A DNA stretch of 42,165 nucleotides from CALGLS01 sp047626155 (GTDB taxonomy: Bacteria > Bacteroidota > Bacteroidia > Chitinophagales > Saprospiraceae), in NCBI GenBank assembly GCA_047626155.1, contig JBLHRR010000029.1, forward strand, positions 1-42,165. Direction: 5' to 3'. The notes beneath the pieces were generated by a model. That model did no database searches and was not told where the DNA came from. It saw only the letters and a program-made list of their open reading frames with translations. Both the position numbers and the translations under genes were made by a program. Below are positions 15,716 to 23,451 of this stretch, piece by piece. Every line of letters begins with the position of its first letter. The first letter of the stretch is position 1.

Positions 15716-17929
15716 ATGCAGGAAGCACAATACAGCCCAGAGGAAGAAACGGCCATTCAGGAAGCATATCTGGATATGATTGACGCTGTCAAGGTCAAAA
15801 TCAACAAAACAGATAAAGCCCAGATTAAAAAGGCTTTTGAGATGGCCAAGGCCAAGCATATTGAGCAGAGACGTAAATCGGGAGAACCTTACATTTTCCA
15901 CCCCATAGCTGTTGCTAAAATATGTGGACAGGAAATTGGCCTGGGCGCAACAGCTCTTGTGAGTGCATTGCTTCATGACGTGGTGGAAGACACTGATACG
16001 ACCTTGGCTGATATCGAAGTGTTGTTCAGTCCAAAAATCAGACGGATTGTAGACGGCCTTACCAAATTGGAAGGCATGTATCAAGCGGTGAGTCCTCAGG
16101 CGGAAAACTTTAAAAAGGTACTTAGTACCCTAGCTTCTGACGTACGAATCATCCTCATCAAAATGGCCGATCGCTTGCATAACATGCGGACCCTGAATGC
16201 CATGCCTCGCCACAAACAAGTAAAAATTGCAGCAGAGACTTCACTGATCTATGCTCCCCTCGCCCACCGGCTCGGGCTTTATAATATCAAAACGGAATAC
16301 CAAGATCTCTGTATGAAAATTACAGAGCCGGATACCTATCAAGACATTGCAAAAAAGCTTCAGGAAACAAGGCGAGATCGAGAAAATTATATTCAGGAAT
16401 TCATCAAACCACTAACCAGTAGTTTAGATCTTATACGTTGTAAATACAGAATAACTGGTCGACCGAAATCCATTTATTCCATCAATAATAAGATCTATAC
16501 TAAAGGGGTCCCTTTTGAAGAAATTTACGATCTCTTTGCCATTCGTATTATTGTAGATGTCCCTCCTAAAAAAGAGAAACCAATTTGTTGGCAAATTTAT
16601 TCCATTGTTACGGATGTTCACCAACCGATACCGGAGCGCTTGAAGGATTGGATTACCACGCCCAAGGCCAATGGTTATGAGTCTTTACATACTACTGTGA
16701 TTGGCCCTGCAGGACGATTTGTAGAAGTGCAAATCCGATCAGAGCGAATGGATGACATTGCCGAACGAGGTTTTGCAGCTCACTGGAAGTACAAAGAAAA
16801 CACACCACAACCGGATGTTTTTGACAATTGGCTGGACAGCGTCCGTGAGCTTATTGAAAACCCGGATTCTGATGCGGTAGAATTTGTAGATGATTTTTCT
16901 GCCAATTTATATAGCGAAGGCGTTTACGTTTTCACACCGAAAGGAGACCTAATGATCCTTCCTAACAATGCTACTGCATTAGACTTTGCCTTTGCGATTC
17001 ACTCTGATGTGGGTTATCATTGCAAGTCTGTCAAAGTGAATAAGAAACTGGAACCGCTGGGTTATAAATTGAAAAACGGGGATCAGCTAACAGTCGTTAC
17101 AGATAAAAACCAAAAACCTACAGAGGCCTGGCTTAAGATGGTGGTCACTGGTAAAGCACGTTCTAAAATCAGATCTGCCATGAAAGAAGCGCGGCGCAAA
17201 GAAGGAGGTGTTGGAAGGGAGGAATTAGAACGAAAGTTGAAGAACAGAAAATTAGATATTGAGGCGAATGTAGATCTGCTGGTAAATCACTTTGGAATGA
17301 CCTCTCGGGTAGACCTCTATTATGAAATTGCAATGAGCACTATTAACATAACCGAGGAACTTAAGAAGTTTACCACCGACGGCACCACACTCGTTAAACC
17401 GGTGAAAGAGGTCATTCTGACGCATAAGGTAAAAACGGATGAAGTTGGAATTCCTAAAGCGGCTTCCAATCAAGAAGCCAGGCTTCGAGTGGAGGGAGAA
17501 CAAGCAGATCAGTATGGTTATACTTTGGCGAACTGTTGCAACCCGGTGCAAGGAGATGACGTTTTTGCCTATCTCACCGTTAGTTCTGGTTTGAAAATTC
17601 ATAGAACCAATTGCCCTAATGCTACGAACCTTGCTGCGAAATATGGCTATCGTATTATGAAGGCGGAATGGGTATCCACTTCCAGCACGGCCTTTATTGC
17701 AGAGTTACTGATTACAGGCATCGATGATGGGATTGGGGTAATTGAAAGACTTTCCCGGAACATTTCCTATGATCTTGGCTTGAATATGCGTTCCTTTAAC
17801 ATTGAATCGGAAGAGGGCAAATTTAAAAGCTATATCAAGCTGTTTATTCTCAATAAGGATCAGCTTAACTTCTCTATCAAAGGGTTGAAAAACCTTCCAG
17901 GAGTTACGAATGTTACTAGGGTTAATTAA
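15716..17929 (+). CDS. Bifunctional (p)ppGpp synthetase/hydrolase (RelA/SpoT family)
   Basis: This is the long RSH enzyme of the stringent response. The hydrolase HD domain is intact (H62 in FHPIAVA, H87-D88 in LLHDVVEDT, D92). The synthetase domain follows with RPKSIYSINNK, the YDLFAIRIIVD strand, ANGYESLHTTV and VEVQIRSERMDDIAERG. Then come a TGS domain (VYVFTPKGDLMILP), a helical linker, a zinc-finger-like CC motif (ANCCNPVQGDDVFAYL) and a C-terminal ACT domain. With both active sites preserved it should make and degrade (p)ppGpp, as expected for the single long RSH of Bacteroidota. The 737-residue length is normal. It is preceded by the A2 hairpin element and followed directly by a long palindrome that starts at its stop codon. 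Confidence 0.95.
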   Translation: MQEAQYSPEEETAIQEAYLDMIDAVKVKINKTDKAQIKKAFEMAKAKHIEQRRKSGEPYIFHPIAVAKICGQEIGLGATALVSALLHDVVEDTDTTLADIEVLFSPKIRRIVDGLTKLEGMYQAVSPQAENFKKVLSTLASDVRIILIKMADRLHNMRTLNAMPRHKQVKIAAETSLIYAPLAHRLGLYNIKTEYQDLCMKITEPDTYQDIAKKLQETRRDRENYIQEFIKPLTSSLDLIRCKYRITGRPKSIYSINNKIYTKGVPFEEIYDLFAIRIIVDVPPKKEKPICWQIYSIVTDVHQPIPERLKDWITTPKANGYESLHTTVIGPAGRFVEVQIRSERMDDIAERGFAAHWKYKENTPQPDVFDNWLDSVRELIENPDSDAVEFVDDFSANLYSEGVYVFTPKGDLMILPNNATALDFAFAIHSDVGYHCKSVKVNKKLEPLGYKLKNGDQLTVVTDKNQKPTEAWLKMVVTGKARSKIRSAMKEARRKEGGVGREELERKLKNRKLDIEANVDLLVNHFGMTSRVDLYYEIAMSTINITEELKKFTTDGTTLVKPVKEVILTHKVKTDEVGIPKAASNQEARLRVEGEQADQYGYTLANCCNPVQGDDVFAYLTVSSGLKIHRTNCPNATNLAAKYGYRIMKAEWVSTSSTAFIAELLITGIDDGIGVIERLSRNISYDLGLNMRSFNIESEEGKFKSYIKLFILNKDQLNFSIKGLKNLPGVTNVTRVN

Positions 17930-18118
17930 TAAATTTAGTAACTATTCAGGACGGAGACGGAAGTCGAAAGACCGAAATTTCCATCGAAAGTGTAATCTAC
18001 AGACTAAGGAGTGTCAAATTAAAGCTTTGCATTAGTAGGAAACTTCGGACTTCCGTCTTCGGTCCTTCCTCCCATCCACAGCTAAACTATAGTCCACAGA
18101 ACAGTTACTAAATTTATT
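17928..18118. repeat. ~190-bp composite long palindrome between relA/spoT and fur
   Basis: Outer arms ATAAATTTAGTAACT (from 17928) and AGTTACTAAATTTAT (to 18117) are complementary. Inner arms around 17949-17982 and 18038-18064 pair GGACGGAGACGGAAGTC... with GACTTCCGTCTTCGGTCC and TTTCC with GGAAA, allowing a 4-nt bulge. The left arm begins inside the stop codon of the upstream gene. No ORF is inside. Confidence 0.8.
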
Positions 18119-18181
18119 CTATTCTTGATTAATCGTTTGTAATTCTTAGTTTTAAAGAAGTCTCATAATTTATAAAGTACA

Positions 18182-18679
18182 ATGTCTACACAAAAAAAAG
18201 GCGATAAAGACAATTCTATAATTAGTCAGGTGATGACTATTTTCTCTGCTCATTTGGAAAACAATGGCCTGCGGAAGACGCCGGAGCGTTTTGCCATACT
18301 CGAAGAAATTTACAGACGTAATGATCACTTCGACGCGGAAGCTTTATATATCCATATGAAAACGAAAAACTATCGGGTGAGTCGGGCTACAGTTTATAAC
18401 ACCTTGGAACTTCTCGTGGTTTGCGACTTGGTGAAGAAACATCAATTTGGAAAGAACCTAGCGCAATACGAAAAGTCTTATGGTTATAAACAACACGATC
18501 ATCTGATTTGTGTGGATTGTGGAAAAGTTCTTGAGTTTTGCGATCCACGTATCCAGCAGATAAAAAGCATGATGGGAGAATTATTAAAATTTAAAATTAC
18601 CCATCATTCCCTCAATCTTTATGGCGAATGTGATGGGGCTTGCCCTAAAACGCAGAGTGAAAACAAAAACGATACATAA
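18182..18679 (+). CDS. Fur-family metal-responsive transcriptional regulator
   Basis: The 165-residue protein has the Fur winged-helix domain (LRKTPERFAILEEIYRRNDHF, then the recognition-helix region SRATVYNTLELLV). The dimerisation/metal domain has HDHLICVDCGKVLEFC with C110 and C113, and a second pair C150 and C154 in GECDGAC, which together form the structural zinc site. Such regulators repress iron uptake (Fur), zinc uptake (Zur) or peroxide genes (PerR); the metal cannot be assigned from sequence. It has a Lys/Asp-rich N-terminal extension of ~20 residues. Around 250 bp and a long palindrome separate it from the upstream gene; purA follows further downstream in the same direction. Confidence 0.93.
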   Translation: MSTQKKGDKDNSIISQVMTIFSAHLENNGLRKTPERFAILEEIYRRNDHFDAEALYIHMKTKNYRVSRATVYNTLELLVVCDLVKKHQFGKNLAQYEKSYGYKQHDHLICVDCGKVLEFCDPRIQQIKSMMGELLKFKITHHSLNLYGECDGACPKTQSENKNDT

Positions 18680-18705
18680 CTATTCGTCAAATATGTCTTT
18701 TTTGT

Positions 18706-18713
18706 TATCTTTG
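18706..18713 (+). promoter_or_regulatory. -7 element (TATCTTTG) upstream of the STAS gene
   Basis: An exact TAnnTTTG match at 18706-18713, ~135 nt before the STAS start codon. A -33 TTG at the proper spacing is not clear. Confidence 0.45.
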
Positions 18714-18849
18714 TCTTGTCTACGATTCACTATTATACTGTTAAACATTAAATAAAAAAATAAATCCAACAGCCTATAAGTCTATAACTGGTCGGTTTTT
18801 TGTAGTCCTTATTGAAACACTATTACCCATTCTGATAACCAAATATTCC

Positions 18850-19182
18850 ATGACACACATCATATCAGAGCACCACAACGCTACCCAGATTGTCGAAGTA
18901 CACCAGCTACTAAACGAAACCGACAACAAACTCATCTTCACAGATATTCAATCCCGTGTCGAAAAAGGATTTGACAAACTCATTGTTGATTTGTCCAAAC
19001 TGGACTTTATGAATAGTGTTGGTCTTAATTTTTTATTGATGCTGCTACGTACTTCCGGAGAAAAGCTAACGGTAGCCAACCCTTCTCAACAGGTCGTCAA
19101 ATTATTGGAAGTAACCAAGCTTAAAGCCCTTTTCAAAGTAGCTCCTTCGGTAGAGGAAGCTCTTCAGCAGACGGAGGAATAA
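18850..19182 (+). CDS. STAS-domain protein, anti-sigma factor antagonist-like
   Basis: The 110-residue protein is a single STAS domain. The phosphorylatable serine is expected at S56 in LDFMNSVGLNFLLMLLR, the usual D-S-x-G-like position of SpoIIAA/RsbV-type antagonists. The rest alternates strands and helices as expected (FDKLIVDLSK, LTVANPSQQVVKLLEVTKL). In partner-switching systems such proteins bind an anti-sigma kinase and free a sigma factor; no kinase or phosphatase partner is in the window, so the target is unknown. It stands alone between fur and purA. Confidence 0.88.
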   Translation: MTHIISEHHNATQIVEVHQLLNETDNKLIFTDIQSRVEKGFDKLIVDLSKLDFMNSVGLNFLLMLLRTSGEKLTVANPSQQVVKLLEVTKLKALFKVAPSVEEALQQTEE

Positions 19183-19338
19183 GCGATATTCTAAACGCTC
19201 CTATATTTCGATACAGTTACTTTTAGCAGCATCTTTTGAGAAACTACCTCATTAGCCAATGATGGTAAAATAATAACTTACCAAGTTATCCTCCTTTTAT
19301 TAGCACTACTTATCAATCCTTTCTACAAAAAGAATTCT

Positions 19339-19359
19339 GAAATTATTTTTTGTGTAATA
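19339..19359 (-). repeat. Extra element end upstream of copy A3, forming a second inverted repeat
   Basis: These 21 bases match the element end at 4361-4387 (over 4365-4385) exactly. Together with the left end of A3 (19428-19447, ATGACACAAAAAACAATTT) they form an inverted repeat around an inner CCCG/CGGG stem, so 19339-19447 is itself a hairpin next to A3. Confidence 0.65.
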
Positions 19360-19366
19360 CTTAAAG

Positions 19367-19374
19367 TAACTTTG
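19367..19374 (+). promoter_or_regulatory. Possible -7 element (TAACTTTG) upstream of purA
   Basis: An exact TAnnTTTG match, 240 nt upstream of purA and before hairpin A3. A TTTG ends 14 nt upstream, which is short of the usual ~19 nt. If used, the whole A3 hairpin would lie in the purA leader RNA. Confidence 0.35.
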
Positions 19375-19426
19375 TGTGCCCGTTCCCAGCAAGTCTGTGA
19401 TCGGGGTTTCTTAGTTTAAGAATTTA

Positions 19427-19553
19427 ATATGACACAAAAAACAATTTAGTCCACTATACACTCCATTTTTTAGCTAAAGCACTCTTCCTTATAGTCGTTT
19501 TGTTTTAACTAAATAATGGCAGCGACCTAAGTTAATTTTTTGTTGTTACTTAA
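19427..19553 (+). repeat. Long-hairpin element, copy A3 (upstream of purA)
   Basis: CCATTTTTTAGCTAAAGC (19463-19480) pairs imperfectly with GTTTTAACTAAATAATGG (19502-19519) around the 21-nt loop actcttccttatagtcgtttt (trailing t at 19501). The ends TATGACACAAAAAACAATTT and GTTAATTTTTTGTTGTTACT match copies A1 and A2. The spacer 19183-19607 otherwise holds no ORF. Confidence 0.85.
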
Positions 19554-19607
19554 CTAAATCCGAGAAAACGAAACGCAGAAAATCAGAACTCTGAAAATAA
19601 CGTACTT

Positions 19608-20897
19608 ATGAAAATTGATGTTATACTAGGCCTCCAGTGGGGCGACGAAGGGAAGGGAAAAATCGTAGATTATCTTGCTAATAGCTATGATATAGTTGCC
19701 CGTTTTCAAGGTGGCCCAAATGCTGGACACACCTTAAAGTTTGACGGACAAAAACACGTACTACATACGGTACCTTCCGGAATCTTCCGTTCTAAAATAA
19801 TTAACATCATCGGTAATGGTGTTGTGATTGATCCAATTACTTTGGAAAAAGAAATTGAGAATTTAAAAGTAACGGGGGTTTCTTTCCTTGATCGTTTATT
19901 CGTTTCGCGAAAAGCGCATTTAATCCTTCCAACACACCGATATATAGATGCCGCTACTGAGGCATTTAAAGGAAAAGAAAAAATTGGTTCTACCTTAAAA
20001 GGAATCGGACCTACTTATATGGATAAGACGGGGCGAAATGGTTTACGTGTGGGTGATATTATGTTGCCAAATTTCAAAGAGCGCTACGAAGCTTTGAAAG
20101 AAAAGCACATGGGTATCTTGAAAATTTATCCGGACATCGCTTTTGATTTGAAAGCGGAGGAAGATCGTTGGTTTGCTAGTTTGAAAACGCTTCGTTCTTT
20201 AAAGCAAATCAATTGTGAGTACTTCATTAACAATGCACTTAAGGATGGAAAGAAAGTGTTAGCGGAAGGAGCACAAGGTTCAATGCTAGATATTGACTTT
20301 GGAACTTATCCATTTGTTACTTCTTCTAATACGATTACCTCAGGTGTTTGTAATGGTCTTGGTGTAGCTCCTTCTACTATTGGAGAAGTTATCGGAATTA
20401 CAAAAGCTTATTGTACTAGAGTGGGTAGCGGTCCTTTCCCAACCGAGTTAGAGGGAGAAATAGGAGAGTTATTAAGAAAAGAAGGTTCTGAATTTGGCGC
20501 TACTACAGGAAGACCACGTCGTTGTGGCTGGATTGATTTACCGCAGTTACATTATACCATTCTTTTAAATGGGGTAACTCAATTGGTTGTTACCAAAATA
20601 GATATTCTAAATAACTTTGAAGAAATTTCCGTTGCTACGCACTACCGCTACGATGGAGAATTGCACACAGAATTGCCTTACGATCTTTGCCACGTTCCGG
20701 TAGAACCTGTTCATCAGGCTTTTGCAGGCTGGCAGAAAGGCCTATCAGATTCCAACGAATATGCAGATCTTCCTGAAAATGCGAAAGCATTGTTGGGAGC
20801 TATCGAAGCAAGATTGGATGTGCCTATTACGATGATTTCTACAGGACCAGAAAGAGATGCTTTGATTTTACGTGGAGCGAAGGTGGTTGCGAGCTAA
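19608..20897 (+). CDS. purA: Adenylosuccinate synthetase
   Basis: PurA joins IMP and aspartate with GTP hydrolysis to form adenylosuccinate, the first step from IMP to AMP. The 429-residue sequence begins with the phosphate-binding GLQWGDEGKGKIVDYL. It continues with RFQGGPNAGHTL, STLKGIGPTYMDKTGR, EGAQGSMLDIDFGTYPFVTS and ATTGRPRRCGW, all diagnostic for the family. The ATG at 19608 immediately precedes the family N terminus. The gene is monocistronic with a terminator right after; it is convergent with the methyltransferase-like gene. Confidence 0.98.
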   Translation: MKIDVILGLQWGDEGKGKIVDYLANSYDIVARFQGGPNAGHTLKFDGQKHVLHTVPSGIFRSKIINIIGNGVVIDPITLEKEIENLKVTGVSFLDRLFVSRKAHLILPTHRYIDAATEAFKGKEKIGSTLKGIGPTYMDKTGRNGLRVGDIMLPNFKERYEALKEKHMGILKIYPDIAFDLKAEEDRWFASLKTLRSLKQINCEYFINNALKDGKKVLAEGAQGSMLDIDFGTYPFVTSSNTITSGVCNGLGVAPSTIGEVIGITKAYCTRVGSGPFPTELEGEIGELLRKEGSEFGATTGRPRRCGWIDLPQLHYTILLNGVTQLVVTKIDILNNFEEISVATHYRYDGELHTELPYDLCHVPVEPVHQAFAGWQKGLSDSNEYADLPENAKALLGAIEARLDVPITMISTGPERDALILRGAKVVAS

Positions 20898-20930
20898 ATG
20901 TTCAGCAGTTGGCTTTTAGCCTAAATAAAC

Positions 20931-20965
20931 AAAAAGGCCCGACTAATTATTAGTTGGGCCTTTTT
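20931..20965. terminator. Bidirectional terminator between convergent purA and the methyltransferase-like gene
   Basis: AAAAAGGCCC pairs with GGGCCTTTTT and the stem continues through ACTAA/TTAGT with a one-base bulge on each side. Confidence 0.88.
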
Positions 20966-20969
20966 GTTT

Positions 20970-21713
20970 TTAATTCATATCTGCGGTAACAATATACTGG
21001 TATTCTAACGCTCGGTCATCGACTGAAATACGTTTATAACCGGCCGCTTTGAGTTCGCCTTCTATCTGACCTAAAGAAACACGTTCTCCCAATGGTGGTC
21101 CAACCGGCGTATTTCGCTTTTTGAAATCTACAATAACCAACTTCCCTCCTTCCGCCATTCCACTGTTTAGTCGCTGAAAATATTCTATTCTGTTTTCGAT
21201 GTAGCCAACGGTGTTCACAATCAGGATCACATCAGCCTCTCCTTTCTTTAATTGCGGATCATTCCTTTTAACCAGCCTCGTTTCTACTCTGTCCTGAATG
21301 TTTTTTGACAATAACTTTTTAGTATCATCCATAAACTTCGTTGCTTCCGGACTAATTTCTATCGCAATCACCTTCGCAACTTCTGTCTGGTGTACAATTC
21401 GAAAAGCGAAATAACCATAAGGCCCCGCGCCAATATCTGCCAATACTTTTCCATCTAAGGGTTGCAACTTTTCGATAATCACATTGGGCTTTTGCCATAT
21501 CCACCGATTGCCTCCTTCTCCTGCGTTCACATTCGTGTCCTGGTATTTATCCTGAAGACGGCTATTCGCCTTCATCTCTGCTTCGTGATTGTGTCCATCA
21601 TCATAGCCATGAGCCTGTTGATTAGGGTGACGTGTACCTGTGTCATAGTTACTCGTGCACGAATTGTTAAAAAAAAGACAAGAAAAGATAAAGAGGTATA
21701 GTATACGATTCAT
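20970..21713 (-). CDS. Putative exported SAM-methyltransferase-fold lipoprotein
   Basis: The first ~20 residues (MNRILYLFIFSCLFFNNSC) look like a lipoprotein signal with a possible lipidated C19, although N at -3 and -2 is atypical. A polar His-rich linker (HGYDDGHNHE) follows, then a Rossmann methyltransferase core. Motif I is VLADIGAGPYGYFAFRIV, the acidic end of strand 2 is VIAIEISPEA, ADVILIVNTVGY comes next, and GGKLVIVDFKK is the motif-III region. Family relatives modify small molecules or lipids in the cytosol, where SAM is present, so an envelope location would be unusual. The signal could instead be a membrane anchor facing inward. The gene ends 5 bp from the shared terminator and stands alone. 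Confidence 0.75.
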   Translation of the reverse strand: MNRILYLFIFSCLFFNNSCTSNYDTGTRHPNQQAHGYDDGHNHEAEMKANSRLQDKYQDTNVNAGEGGNRWIWQKPNVIIEKLQPLDGKVLADIGAGPYGYFAFRIVHQTEVAKVIAIEISPEATKFMDDTKKLLSKNIQDRVETRLVKRNDPQLKKGEADVILIVNTVGYIENRIEYFQRLNSGMAEGGKLVIVDFKKRNTPVGPPLGERVSLGQIEGELKAAGYKRISVDDRALEYQYIVTADMN

Positions 21714-21816
21714 AATTTTATTTTAGGTGATGAACTGGCTCCGCCAATTCTGATTTATTTAACAACAAAGAACACGAAGGGGCACAAAGGTCAAATAATT
21801 TCACTTAGCCTTTTAC

Positions 21817-23292
21817 TTACTCTGCTAGGCTGGCCATAAAAGTCTCCATTCGTTTCAATACCTTTCCTGAACCGCCATTATAATTATTAACAATAACAGA
21901 AAAGGCCAATTGTTTACCTGATGCAGATTTTACCAAGCCTGTAAAACTACGGACTCTCTTTAGACCGCCACTTTTTGCTCGAAGATTATCCTGAGCTTTT
22001 GTCCCTTTTAGGCGATAACGTAAGGCTCCGGATTTTCCAGCAATGGGCAGCGAATCATAGAAGGCTTCCCGTAGGAATTCATCTTTATAGATTAGACGCA
22101 TAACCGTGGCCAGGTGTTGGGTGGAAACGGAATTATAAGGAGATAGACCACTACCATCTTCGATAAAAAACCCTTCTGTCTTAAGTCCTTTCTTTTTCCA
22201 AAACTCCAGCAATACTTCAATCCCGGCTTCTGCGGTACCTTTTCCTCTTTTCTTTTTTCCTAGCGTACGTAGCATCGCTTCACAAAAGAGGTTGACACTT
22301 TTTAGATTGGTTTCTTTTACAATGCTTTTTAGCGTCGGCGATTTGTGCGTGTATATTGTTGTACGTTTTAATATCGTTTTTACTTTTTGCTGTTGCTCCA
22401 GATCTAATTGTAATTGTGTTGTTGCTTGTCGAGAAGTTGTAATACCCTTTTCCTCCAAGGCATACATAAGACTATGTGCAGCAAAAAATGGTGGATCAGG
22501 AATGGCTCCTTTGATGGTGAACGTTTTGGAACCCACGGGGATTGTTCCTCTAATATAAGCCGTATAATTATGTGGTGCGCCAAATATATAAGCATTGTCT
22601 CCACTCCCTTTTTCAGCTGAAGTCAATTCATTTATCAACAACAAATTTGGAATGGAAGGCTCCGTACTCGCAACAGCAGGTTGGCTACCCAATTTAGTTT
22701 TTTGCTGCAGCTTAATATAGTACATATTTTCCAAGACATTCAATCCGTATGCTCCCGCCCCGTAGTAATTCCCAAGATCTTCATAAGCCCATGTCTTACC
22801 ACTTGCCGCTGTTCCGAAGTAGGAGGCATCGCCCACCACCAAGCCTTCTATTTTTTTAATGCCTGCCTTTTGAATTTCTGCGCAAAACAATTGCATGATT
22901 TTTTTTAAATCAGGCACTTCTTCATATTCAGAGGATCCTAATGTAGGGTCGCCGAATCCGGTGAGATATAGATTGCCTTTCAAAGTACCATTGTTATCTA
23001 TTAGCCCATCGTATTCTAATTTGGTTTCAAATTGAAAATCAGGACCAAGGATTGCCAAGGCTGCTCCCGTCGTTACCACCTTTAAAGAGGAGGCAGGTGT
23101 GAGACTCTTTTTTGCATCATGCCCGGCGATCAATTTTCCCGTTTCTACATCAATGACGGCCACTCCAACTGAAGCATTTTTCAATGAAGGTTCATTGACC
23201 AAGCTTTTAATCGTCCGCTCTATGTGGCTTTGCGAAAAAACCCCAAAAGAAAAGTAGAGAAAAAGAACAGTTGTAAAAACAATGCGTTTCAT
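21817..23292 (-). CDS. dacB: D-alanyl-D-alanine carboxypeptidase/endopeptidase (PBP4, DacB)
   Basis: A signal peptide (MKRIVFTTVLFLYFSFGVFS) directs this 491-residue protein to the periplasm. The active-site SxxK is S68-S69-L70-K71 in LTPASSLKVVT. The second motif lies in DGSGLSPYN, and the third is a KSG variant of KTG in RAKSGGLKRV. The long insertion between the SxxK and second motifs is typical of class C low-molecular-weight PBPs (S13 family), which trim peptidoglycan stem peptides and crosslinks. On the minus strand its start codon is preceded by the CCCACTATCGTA-type leader (48 nt upstream). It is divergent from the FtsX-like permease gene. Confidence 0.95.
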   Translation of the reverse strand: MKRIVFTTVLFLYFSFGVFSQSHIERTIKSLVNEPSLKNASVGVAVIDVETGKLIAGHDAKKSLTPASSLKVVTTGAALAILGPDFQFETKLEYDGLIDNNGTLKGNLYLTGFGDPTLGSSEYEEVPDLKKIMQLFCAEIQKAGIKKIEGLVVGDASYFGTAASGKTWAYEDLGNYYGAGAYGLNVLENMYYIKLQQKTKLGSQPAVASTEPSIPNLLLINELTSAEKGSGDNAYIFGAPHNYTAYIRGTIPVGSKTFTIKGAIPDPPFFAAHSLMYALEEKGITTSRQATTQLQLDLEQQQKVKTILKRTTIYTHKSPTLKSIVKETNLKSVNLFCEAMLRTLGKKKRGKGTAEAGIEVLLEFWKKKGLKTEGFFIEDGSGLSPYNSVSTQHLATVMRLIYKDEFLREAFYDSLPIAGKSGALRYRLKGTKAQDNLRAKSGGLKRVRSFTGLVKSASGKQLAFSVIVNNYNGGSGKVLKRMETFMASLAE

Positions 23293-23321
23293 ATCTTTGT
23301 TGGATATTGATTAATTTGTTT

Positions 23322-23397
23322 GGCAGCTGGCAGCTGGCCTCCCACTATCGTACTTTATAGGGAAAGCCAACTGCTAACCGCCAATAGCTATCTGCCA
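23322..23397. repeat. Hairpin D1 with CCCACTATCGTA motif, upstream of dacB
   Basis: Left arm AGCTGGCCTCCC...TAT pairs with ATAGGGAAAGCCAACT around the loop cgtacttt. A tandem GGCAGCT repeat lies at 23322-23337. The 13-mer CCCACTATCGTAC (23341-23353) is repeated at 27089 and 38372, and its first 12 bases also at 36496. Confidence 0.7.
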
Positions 23398-23451
23398 TCA
23401 CAGTAAAATAGATGCGGATTCCTGATTCATTCCTTCACTCAAAATTCAACT

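Noticed and set aside
13182..19553. Complete insertion sequences bounded by the hairpin ends
   Set aside because: The DNA between the copies contains ordinary housekeeping genes in normal order and no transposase, so the ends do not bound a composite element.
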